NCBI GenBank assembly: GCA_020343635.1
Contig: CP070804.1
Location: forward strand, 493,759 to 502,657
DNA length: 8,899 nucleotides
From: Candidatus Aenigmatarchaeota archaeon
GTDB lineage: Archaea > Aenigmatarchaeota > Aenigmatarchaeia > QMZP01 > JAFGSV01
Reading direction: 5' to 3'
The position numbers and the translations under genes are program-made. The notes beneath the pieces were generated by a model. That model made no database searches and was not told where the DNA came from. It saw only the letters and a list, made by a program, of their open reading frames with translations. Below, piece by piece: positions 1 to 5,694 of this stretch. Position 1 is the first letter of the stretch, and every line of letters starts with the position of its first letter.

Positions 1-1122
1 GCAAACGTCAGGAAGATTATTGGCTACCTGGAAAGGCCCAACACCAGCATGTGGATACTTGATCCCCAGTACAGGCTCTTTACGTTCAAGAGGGGCCCGC
101 ACTGGGATGAGTTCATGGGCCTTCATAAAAGCCTTCAGGAGGGGGAACCAGTGCCCGAGGAGCCAGGACAGCCAGAAGTAGGAATAGCAGAACCTTCACC
201 CGAACAACCGGCCGAAATGAAGCCTGAAGCGGAACCTGAAGAACCGGCGCCCGAGCAGCCGGAAGAGGAGCCGCCTGAAGAAGAAGTTGCCGCTCCGAAG
301 GTGGAGGCAACTGAACGTGAAGTCAGGTGGTCGGATGCCATACATGCTGCTGAGAGTGAACAATCCAAGCTGAGTCCTGCTGAGGTGATAGAAGAGGCTG
401 AAAAGGAACTCCCAGAGCCTCCTGCAGAGCCGCAGCCCCCCGAAGAGGAGCCCGAAGTCGAAGAACGCCCTGATATACATATCCAGAAAAAAGTCCCTGA
501 AAAAGAGCCGGAACCGGTCTCAGAAAAGCCTTCGGAAAAGGGCGCTGATTTCCTAGTGGGAAAACGAAAGCTTCCGAGGGTGCTGTCTGAGCAGGAGATC
601 GCTGATATGATAAGAATATCCAAGCCCATGGCACGTGATGCCCTGCTGCTCCAGTGCATGTACTTCCTTGGCATGTCCAATGCGGAAGTGCAGAACATGA
701 GGGTGGAGGACATAGACTTCGCCAACGCCAGGGTGAAGATTTCCCAGGGCAGGAACAGGCGCGACCGGACCCTGCCTATGCCCGAGGAGCTGAAGAAAGA
801 CCTTATGAACTACGTGGGTGCGAGGAGCGAGGGCTTCCTGATCCGCGGAAGGGACAAGAAGGGAAAGAGGATATCGGACAGGCACATCAGGAGGCTCGTC
901 AAGGCCTACGCTGAGGAGGCGGGCATAAAGAACTACGAGGACATACACCCCCATACACTGAGGCACAGCTATGCCATGCATCTTCTTGAGCAGGGAACCC
1001 CCATAGAGAGCGTGCAGAACGTCCTGGGGCACGAAAGGCTTGAGACCACTGCTATTTATTCCCAGATAAGAAACACGCAGAAGCTGAGAGAGCACGTTAA
1101 CAGTGCACTTGAGGGAAAGTAA
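1..1122 (+). CDS. Tyrosine recombinase-like (XerC/D/A-type) protein with long Pro/Glu linker; 5' partial
   Basis: The frame is open from base 1 through an ATG at 49, so the gene probably starts before the window. At least 373 codons are present (residues numbered here from Met at 49). Residues ~1-30 are the end of an unrecognised N-terminal domain. Residues ~33-165 are an acidic linker rich in Pro and Glu, probably disordered. Residues ~175-350 match the catalytic domain of phage-integrase/Xer recombinases, which cut and rejoin DNA through a tyrosine: LSEQEI near 179, MRVEDIDF at 217-224, HTLR at 302-305, LGH at 326-328 and the nucleophile-position Tyr337 in TAIYSQI. Two catalytic positions look changed. 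The Arg of the usual TGLRxSE motif aligns with Ser210 (LGMSNAEV), and the beta-hairpin Lys aligns with Arg235 (QGRNRRDR). Any SAM-like core-binding domain would have to lie upstream. Family assignment is firm; recombination activity is doubtful. It may be a DNA-binding derivative. Confidence 0.85.
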   Translation, partial: ANVRKIIGYLERPNTSMWILDPQYRLFTFKRGPHWDEFMGLHKSLQEGEPVPEEPGQPEVGIAEPSPEQPAEMKPEAEPEEPAPEQPEEEPPEEEVAAPKVEATEREVRWSDAIHAAESEQSKLSPAEVIEEAEKELPEPPAEPQPPEEEPEVEERPDIHIQKKVPEKEPEPVSEKPSEKGADFLVGKRKLPRVLSEQEIADMIRISKPMARDALLLQCMYFLGMSNAEVQNMRVEDIDFANARVKISQGRNRRDRTLPMPEELKKDLMNYVGARSEGFLIRGRDKKGKRISDRHIRRLVKAYAEEAGIKNYEDIHPHTLRHSYAMHLLEQGTPIESVQNVLGHERLETTAIYSQIRNTQKLREHVNSALEGK

Positions 1123-1131
1123 GCTTACTTT
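1116..1131. terminator. 16-base perfect palindrome spanning both convergent stop codons
   Basis: AAAGTAAGCTTACTTT is a perfect palindrome. It holds the TAA stop of the recombinase-like gene (1120-1122) and, on the other strand, the TAA stop of the winged-helix gene (1125-1127). G-T pairs would extend the stem in RNA, and a T-rich run (1129-1140) follows on the plus strand. A shared bidirectional terminator is plausible. Archaeal termination usually needs only a T-run, and the perfect symmetry leaves little room for a loop, so the role is inferred. Confidence 0.35.
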
Positions 1132-1514
1132 TTCCTCTTTGTCCTGGGCTTCTTCGGGACTGTCTTCTTGGTGATCTTGTCGCAGACCTGCTCGAACTTC
1201 TTGGTCAGTGCTTCCAGGTTCTGGGCGACGTCCCAGCCGTCTGAGGTGAGCTTCACTTTCTTGATCCTGCCTACCTTCTCGAAGTTCACGAGGCCCTGAT
1301 CCTTCAGGACATCCAGGATCTTTATGGTGTGAGAATATGTGCAGTTGGTCTCCCTAGAGAGTATGGTTGCGTATATGCTGCCCTTGCTCGTCTTGAGAGA
1401 AAGAATTATCTTAGCTGGCTTATCCCTGAGCAGCAGGTCTTCCAGCATATTAGGCGTTTTTTGATCCATCATGATATCGATTTTGTCCGATTTTAATCTC
1501 ACATCAGCCCTCAC
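1125..1514 (-). CDS. Small winged-helix (MarR/ArsR-like fold) DNA-binding protein with Lys-rich tail
   Basis: The 129-codon reading frame (GTG at 1514) encodes a winged helix-turn-helix at residues ~33-95. A helix region RDKPAKIILSL is followed by a turn and recognition helix around SRETNCTYSHTIKILDVLKDQGLV, then a beta wing around FEKVGRIKKVKLTSDG. A short helix and a very basic tail (KKPRTKRKK) follow, which would add nonspecific DNA affinity. This layout is common in archaeal single-domain transcription regulators; the target is unknown. The start is uncertain. GTG 1514 would use AT-rich promoter elements near 1537-1565. ATG 1472 or 1469 would drop 14-15 residues outside the fold, and a TATA-like gattaaaat at 1490-1498 lies 25 bases from 1469, matching the leaderless spacing elsewhere in this window. 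It is convergent with the recombinase-like gene, two bases apart. Confidence 0.8.
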   Translation of the reverse strand: MRADVRLKSDKIDIMMDQKTPNMLEDLLLRDKPAKIILSLKTSKGSIYATILSRETNCTYSHTIKILDVLKDQGLVNFEKVGRIKKVKLTSDGWDVAQNLEALTKKFEQVCDKITKKTVPKKPRTKRKK

Positions 1515-1650
1515 TTTCAGGGCGTTTTCAGCGATGTTTATTTCTTGTATTTATTACTTAAATAACTTTGTCAAACTGCTCTTAGAATATATATGATTAA
1601 TTAGCTATATGTTCGGAAAGGGGAAAACAGCTTGTCGGTTGTCGTGTGGT

Positions 1651-1658
1651 TTTAAATA
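1651..1658 (+). promoter_or_regulatory. TATA box for the 76-residue orphan gene
   Basis: TTTAAATA sits 36 bases before the ATG at 1690. A start about 26 bases downstream would leave a leader of roughly 10 bases, containing GAGATGAT (1679-1686), a partial match to the archaeal Shine-Dalgarno GGAGGTGAT, 3 bases from the ATG. A second AT-rich element (about 1660-1668) would instead give a leaderless transcript. Confidence 0.5.
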
Positions 1659-1689
1659 ATTTATTTTATCATAAAAAAGAGATGATATA

Positions 1690-1920
1690 ATGTTATTCGG
1701 AGAGTTGTATCAGGAGTTAGAAGCTTTGAGTATAGCTGAAAATCTATACGGAAATACCCAATATGCGGGGTTGATGGATGAATTTAATCGTTATATGGGG
1801 ACGAGATACAAACCTGAACAGCTTATAGACCCTCAATTTCGAGAAACAGAAGTTCCACCTGACGTTTTAGAAGCCTTTCGTCCTTTGCATGAAGTGTACA
1901 TGGAAATAATAGAAGAATAA
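1690..1920 (+). CDS. Small acidic orphan protein, 76 aa
   Basis: I do not recognise this protein. It is a short acidic polypeptide, probably mostly helical, with no signal peptide or membrane segment. Aromatic-rich stretches (LYQELEAL, MDEFNRYMGTRY) are followed by PPDVLEAFRPLHEVYMEIIEE at the C-terminus; an amphipathic helix ending in acidic residues is plausible. A TATA box and a partial ribosome binding site precede the ATG, which supports a real gene. Base and codon use are more AT-rich than the flanking recombinase and surface-protein genes: Arg is CGT, CGA or AGA rather than mostly AGG. It converges on the next orphan gene with a 16-base gap. Together they form an AT-rich island that may have been acquired separately from its neighbours. 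Function unknown. Confidence 0.6.
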   Translation: MLFGELYQELEALSIAENLYGNTQYAGLMDEFNRYMGTRYKPEQLIDPQFRETEVPPDVLEAFRPLHEVYMEIIEE

Positions 1921-1936
1921 AACCCCGAACTCAGTT

Positions 1937-2284
1937 CTAAGTGCGAATTCGCCTCTCCAGTTCTTCGACAAGAGGTGTATATCCCCATCCTATTGAGTCG
2001 GCCAGGGAACTAATATCTTCCTCCATTTCACTCATCCTTTGACTCATCTCGGGGGTGTTATATTTAAAGGGAGAGGACAGAGAACTATCTTCAGTCTGAA
2101 TAGGCCTTATCTTATTTCTAGTAGCTCTAGGCATGCACCCATAATCTACGAGAAATTGTAAGTGATCTCTGTAAAGTCGTGACATGAGATAATCCCTCAG
2201 AAACCCCCTACCATCTTCTCCTAAACCGTCCAGAAATTTCTTTATTTCGGTTGCAGCATTTTCAGGGGTCATTTCAAAGCCCAT
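1937..2284 (-). CDS. Small orphan protein, about 115 aa
   Basis: I do not recognise this protein. The frame extends to a TTG at 2314, but that codon lies upstream of the transcript start predicted from the TATA box at 2320-2327. I therefore choose ATG 2284, which has a short leader with a weak AAGGT 7 bases upstream. ATG 2272 is also possible. The protein begins MGFEMTPENAATEIKKFLDG and appears helical and charged. LRDYLMSRLYRDHLQFLVDYG is a likely helix pair in the first half. A Ser-rich linker follows (near TEDSSLSSPF), then a predicted coiled or helical acidic segment MSQRMSEMEEDISSLADSIG and a basic end (ELERRIRT). No signal peptide or transmembrane segment. It is AT-rich like its convergent neighbour, which hints at a shared origin; a paired role such as toxin-antitoxin is not supported by the convergent orientation. 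Confidence 0.6.
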   Translation of the reverse strand: MGFEMTPENAATEIKKFLDGLGEDGRGFLRDYLMSRLYRDHLQFLVDYGCMPRATRNKIRPIQTEDSSLSSPFKYNTPEMSQRMSEMEEDISSLADSIGWGYTPLVEELERRIRT

Positions 2285-2319
2285 ATTTTTTACCTTAACT
2301 ATAATATATCTCAATTAAA

Positions 2320-2327
2320 TATTTAAA
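2320..2327 (-). promoter_or_regulatory. TATA box for the 115-residue orphan gene
   Basis: Read on the minus strand this is TTTAAATA inside a long A/T tract. A start about 26 bases downstream falls near 2297, leaving about 13 bases of leader before ATG 2284 and ruling out the TTG at 2314. Confidence 0.5.
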
Positions 2328-2364
2328 TTTTTTTGATATGTTGTCACTCAAAGGTAACGAAAGC

Positions 2365-2372
2365 TTTATAAA
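2365..2372 (+). promoter_or_regulatory. TATA box, leaderless promoter of the surface-protein gene
   Basis: TTTATAAA, preceded by a purine-rich BRE-like CGAAAGC, is centred 26 bases before the ATG at 2394. Transcription would start at the start codon. This supports ATG 2394 over the internal ATG at 2412. Confidence 0.7.
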
Positions 2373-2393
2373 GCTAATCTCCAATTCTATTTC

Positions 2394-4457
2394 ATGTCCG
2401 GAATTAAAATTATGAACGAATTAATAGCTGTCGCTTTGGTAGCTTTCTTAATGCTTACGGCTGTTGCCGGCGCTGAGACTTACAGAGCCTGCCCGGCAAG
2501 CACCAAGGTAGAAAACGCATGGTGGGACGGAACCAACTGCGAGGGCGATGTTTACGCGCCCGGATCGCTTTACATGAAATGGGCAGATGCCCCCTTCACC
2601 AACGATACGATCGAGGTGACGGGTGTCACTCTTACTGTAAGCGCCGTGAGCCAGGGAACAGAGTTCAAAATAGAGTTCTGGAACGGCTATTCATGGTCAC
2701 GTATAAGCGGCGGAATACTGGATTTCCGGGGTGATTATGTTTACGAACTTCCGTTCATGCCGCGACCGTATGCGGACGGATCCATGAGGATGAGGATAAT
2801 CAACGTTGGCCCCGAGACCCTTCACATAGAGAATATAGAGGCTGAGGTCGTGTACGAGAGCAAGATAAAGAAGTACACGCTTACGGTCAGGGACTGCGAA
2901 AACAACAGAAGGCTTGAAGGTGTCGAAGTGGAGGTAAACGGAGAGACATTCGAGACTGACAATGATGGTGAAGTCGTGCTGCTTCTTCCTAAGGATACGG
3001 TGCACGAGATAACCATCGGCGGTGATGATTATTACAACATACAGAAGAACGTCTTCCTCAGGGATGACGATGAAGACGAGGTATGCATCCAGTTCAGGGA
3101 GATGCACGCTGTTGATGTCGACGATCTGGAACTCGATGGCAGTGTGATAGAGTTCACAATAACCAACGAGGGGAACGTTGACAATGATGACATACGCTAC
3201 TGGGTGTACGTTGATGATAATAGGATTTTCGAGGGATTCGTGGAGCTCGATCCCGACGAGGAAGAGGACATAGATGTGGGCTACGATTTCAAGCCCGGAA
3301 GGCACAGGATCAGGGCCAAGGCCCAGGCAGGAAGATATGTCGATTCGGAGAGCATCGTAGAGTGTTTTGTGGGCAAAACGGATAACTTCGTGTGCGGTGC
3401 AGACGGAAAGGTCCTGAGAGAGGTGATAACAAGCACGAGCTGTGCCAGCAGGTGGGAAGTTGTCAAGACATGCAGATACGGCTGCACTGACGGCAAGTGT
3501 GACGGGGAACCGGTTGATGACGGCGTATGCGGTGCTGAGATAACATCGTTCTCCAATACGGATATTGTTCCTGAAAACATGGCAGTCACTGTCGACGTCG
3601 GTGTGAAGAACACGGGGGACAGCGACAGGGAGATAGCCGTGAAGCTTTATATTGACGGAAGATACGCTGACATAGAGAAGGTCTTCGTTGAAGTGGGCCA
3701 GACCGAGCATGTCAGCTTCAGGTTTCAGTACAGTCAGGGAACGCACACAATAAGGGTGACTGCAAGCGCGTGCGGCTCAGAAAAGGACAGCACAAGCGGC
3801 ACAGTCAAGATCGTCGCCCCTGCGCTTACTCCTGGCGTGCCTGAAGGACGTCAGCCCGCTGAAGCGGATCCGCTTGACACCAAAAGGATATATTACATAG
3901 AGACAAGCGCGGAGAAGCTCGAGACAGAGCAGTACAAGAGCGTGACGCTCAAGGTGACTGTTCACCCTCCGACTGAGACCTACATGATTTCAGTGACGGG
4001 CCTCGACAGGGACTGGTTCGATTATCCGAAGACCGTCAGCTCGGCAGAGGACGGGGACTTCTATCTTTACATCACGCCCCAAGAAGCAGGGGAGTACACC
4101 ATAAAGATAAGGGCGTGGCTCGAGGACGATCCAGCTGTCAGCAAGGTGAAGGAAGTGCCTCTTACTGTGACCCCGGCGCCCGTGGAAGCCGTGCCGGCAC
4201 CAGCACCCGCTCCAGCTCCGGAAACTGAGGACGACGGAGTCACCGGAATGGCCGTTTTCGAGGAGTCGCCTTTGCTGGGATTCCTTATACTTGCAGCCAT
4301 CATAGCAACCATAATGATACTAATCTTCACCAGGCACTACATGGTGGAGACCCACGACTACGATTCAAACTGGCCGGTGATGTCGCATCACCACTACACC
4401 GATCACGATGTGAAGAACGCGGTTGATGCAGGCGATCATTCACACTTCGTGAAGTAA
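2394..4457 (+). CDS. Secreted, C-terminally anchored multi-domain surface protein (CARDB-like) with His-rich tail
   Basis: This 687-residue protein has a signal peptide at residues 1-27 (hydrophobic IAVALVAFLMLTAVAGA, cleavage likely after AGA) and one membrane segment at ~626-646 near the C-terminus. It should be exported by Sec and sit on the outer face of the membrane. Visible parts in order: a beta-rich N-terminal domain (~28-158); a carboxypeptidase-regulatory/PEGA-like sandwich (~160-232); a CARDB-like Ig domain (~238-315) with acidic loops (RDDDEDE, DPDEEEDID); a six-cysteine segment (Cys334, 350, 360, 364, 369, 379); a second CARDB-like domain (~380-473); another beta domain (~498-592); a Pro-Ala linker (~594-610); the motif VTGMAVF just before the helix; and a 40-residue cytoplasmic tail with eight histidines. 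Such proteins usually act in adhesion or the cell envelope; the partner is unknown. Domain names rest on pattern, not a search. Confidence 0.82.
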   Translation: MSGIKIMNELIAVALVAFLMLTAVAGAETYRACPASTKVENAWWDGTNCEGDVYAPGSLYMKWADAPFTNDTIEVTGVTLTVSAVSQGTEFKIEFWNGYSWSRISGGILDFRGDYVYELPFMPRPYADGSMRMRIINVGPETLHIENIEAEVVYESKIKKYTLTVRDCENNRRLEGVEVEVNGETFETDNDGEVVLLLPKDTVHEITIGGDDYYNIQKNVFLRDDDEDEVCIQFREMHAVDVDDLELDGSVIEFTITNEGNVDNDDIRYWVYVDDNRIFEGFVELDPDEEEDIDVGYDFKPGRHRIRAKAQAGRYVDSESIVECFVGKTDNFVCGADGKVLREVITSTSCASRWEVVKTCRYGCTDGKCDGEPVDDGVCGAEITSFSNTDIVPENMAVTVDVGVKNTGDSDREIAVKLYIDGRYADIEKVFVEVGQTEHVSFRFQYSQGTHTIRVTASACGSEKDSTSGTVKIVAPALTPGVPEGRQPAEADPLDTKRIYYIETSAEKLETEQYKSVTLKVTVHPPTETYMISVTGLDRDWFDYPKTVSSAEDGDFYLYITPQEAGEYTIKIRAWLEDDPAVSKVKEVPLTVTPAPVEAVPAPAPAPAPETEDDGVTGMAVFEESPLLGFLILAAIIATIMILIFTRHYMVETHDYDSNWPVMSHHHYTDHDVKNAVDAGDHSHFVK

Positions 4458-4477
4458 GTCCGGAAATAAAGCCAATA

Positions 4478-4485
4478 TTTATAAG
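4478..4485 (+). promoter_or_regulatory. TATA box, leaderless promoter of the 34-codon gene
   Basis: TTTATAAG, within aatatttataagta, is centred about 27 bases before the ATG at 4508. That matches the spacing of the other leaderless promoters here and is the main reason to accept the tiny downstream ORF. Confidence 0.55.
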
Positions 4486-4507
4486 TATCCTTTCTACTAT
4501 TACTACG

Positions 4508-4612
4508 ATGAAAGCCGCAGAAGCACTCAGACTAGTAGATCTATTGGGCAAGGATCTCGAAAGGGAAGATACCAAAAAGATCAAGTTTTACGGTCACAAA
4601 ATATGCGTGTGA
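4508..4612 (+). CDS. 34-codon microprotein ORF, convergent with ftsY
   Basis: An ATG at 4508 opens a 34-codon frame ending in TGA at 4610-4612. The product begins MKAAEALRLVDLLGKDLERE and ends in KIKFYGHKICV. It looks like one amphipathic helix, Leu-rich on one face with Lys, Glu and Asp on the other, followed by a basic strand ending in a cysteine. No signal peptide or membrane segment. It lies 50 bases after the surface-protein gene but has its own TATA box at leaderless spacing. Its stop codon is one base from the ftsY stop on the other strand, and a transcript reading further would be antisense to the ftsY 3' end. I do not recognise it. It could be a real small protein, the remnant of a longer regulator, or the mark of a noncoding RNA. 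Confidence 0.45.
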   Translation: MKAAEALRLVDLLGKDLEREDTKKIKFYGHKICV

Positions 4613-4613
4613 T

Positions 4614-5660
4614 TCATTCTAGAAGGTTCTTTACAAAGCTGGCTGGTTCGAACTTCTCTATGCAGTCATATTCCTGACCGGTTCCTATGAACATCACCGG
4701 CTTCTTGGACGTGTAGCATGCGGATATTATGGACCCTCCCTTCTCGTTCACGTCCATCTTGGTAAGAACAAGGCCGTCTATGCCGATGTTCTCGTTGAAC
4801 TCCCTGACCTGCTGCACCACATCGTTCCCTGTGAGAGAATCCACGACCAGGATCTTGAGGTCCGGGTTGTTCACCCTGACTATCTTCCTGAGCTCGTCCA
4901 TCAGGTTCACGTTGGTGTGCATCCTCCCTGCACTGTCCGCCAGGACGACGTCAAGCCCCTTGCTCTCAGCGTGCTTGCGCGCGTCGAATATCACTGCAGC
5001 GGGGTCTGCGCCGTATTTGTGCTTTATGACCCCCAAACCGAGCCTTTTTGCGTGAACTTCCAGCTGCTCTATGCTGGCAGCCCTGAACGTGTCTGCCGCA
5101 GCTAAAACAGGCTTTTTTCCCCTATCCATCAGCATTCTCGCTATTTTGGCTATAGTTGTCGTCTTCCCCGAGCCGTTAAAGCCCAGGAACAGTACAGTTA
5201 GCGGCTTCTTCTCCTTGATCATCTTGTCAATATCAACCTCGCCCTGACTGACCGTGTCCAGAAGCAACCTCTCGAAGGTCTCCTTGATGAGGTTCCCGGC
5301 CTCGCCCCTCTTCACCTGCCTGCCGACGAGCGCGTGCTTGAGCCCGGCCTTGATGTAATCTATCACCTCGAGCGCAAGGTTCGCCTGCAGCAGCCCCGTC
5401 TCCAGGGTGGCAAAGAACTCGTCTATCTCCTTCCCCGAGAACTCCTTCTCCTTTATCCTCTTGAAAAGCCCCTTTCTCTCTGGCTTCTCTTCGGGTGCGG
5501 GCGCTGGTTCGGGTGGCTCAGGAATCTTTTCGACAACCTTCTTAGGTTCCGGCTTGGGCTTCTCTTTTACAGGAACCTCTTCCTTGGGCTCCTCCCTCTC
5601 CACCTTCTTCACGAGCCCCTCAACGGACTGCTTCAGCTTCTTCTTCAGTATGGCGAACAT
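4614..5660 (-). CDS. ftsY: Signal recognition particle receptor FtsY
   Basis: FtsY is the membrane-associated GTPase that docks SRP54-ribosome complexes at the membrane so that membrane and secreted proteins are inserted as they are made. All GTPase motifs are present (numbered from ATG 5660, 348 residues): P-loop GFNGSGKTTT at 160-169, DTFRAAS at 190-196, DSAGR at 242-246 (Ser replaces the common Thr), TKMD at 300-303, and GTGQEYDCIEKF at 326-337 near the end. The helical N domain spans ~65-150. Before it lie a short basic helix, MFAILKKKLK, typical of archaeal FtsY starts, and a Lys/Glu/Pro-rich linker (~20-62) suited to membrane contact. The frame runs back to a TTG at 5666, but ATG 5660 is preferred. 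It fits the family start and lies 26 bases from a TATA-like box. The prefoldin gene often adjacent in archaea is absent; a DUF373 gene lies upstream instead. Confidence 0.97.
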   Translation of the reverse strand: MFAILKKKLKQSVEGLVKKVEREEPKEEVPVKEKPKPEPKKVVEKIPEPPEPAPAPEEKPERKGLFKRIKEKEFSGKEIDEFFATLETGLLQANLALEVIDYIKAGLKHALVGRQVKRGEAGNLIKETFERLLLDTVSQGEVDIDKMIKEKKPLTVLFLGFNGSGKTTTIAKIARMLMDRGKKPVLAAADTFRAASIEQLEVHAKRLGLGVIKHKYGADPAAVIFDARKHAESKGLDVVLADSAGRMHTNVNLMDELRKIVRVNNPDLKILVVDSLTGNDVVQQVREFNENIGIDGLVLTKMDVNEKGGSIISACYTSKKPVMFIGTGQEYDCIEKFEPASFVKNLLE

Positions 5661-5681
5661 ATACAATATGTTGCAGGCTGT

Positions 5682-5690
5682 GTTTTAATG
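5682..5690 (-). promoter_or_regulatory. TATA-like box of ftsY
   Basis: CATTAAAAC on the minus strand overlaps the gap after the DUF373 stop and is centred 26 bases before the ftsY ATG at 5660. This suggests ftsY has its own leaderless transcript even though DUF373 read-through is possible. There is no Shine-Dalgarno site before the ATG. Confidence 0.5.
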
Positions 5691-5694
5691 CTTT

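Noticed and set aside
135..725. 196-codon minus-strand frame opposite the recombinase-like gene, rich in Ser and Gly
   Set aside because: Its Ser/Gly-rich composition is what antisense of a Pro/Glu-rich linker produces; there is no promoter or domain.
1515..1689. tRNA, small RNA or attachment site in the largest gap beside the recombinase-like gene
   Set aside because: I found no cloverleaf, CCA end, or direct repeat pair. The gap is AT-rich divergent promoter sequence, so there is no sign that the recombinase-like gene belongs to an integrated element here.
1690..2284. The two small orphan genes as a toxin-antitoxin pair
   Set aside because: They are convergent with separate promoters, share no operon, and neither has a recognisable toxin or antitoxin motif.
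2697..3746. 349-codon open frame on the minus strand, antisense to the surface-protein gene
   Set aside because: It is a mirror of a well-supported gene with a signal peptide, domains and promoter. The antisense product has no recognisable domain and no promoter or start site. Long antisense frames are common opposite GC-balanced acidic genes.
5661..5666. TTG start for ftsY at 5666
   Set aside because: ATG 5660 gives the typical archaeal FtsY N-terminus and lies 26 bases from a TATA-like box; the TTG has no ribosome site.
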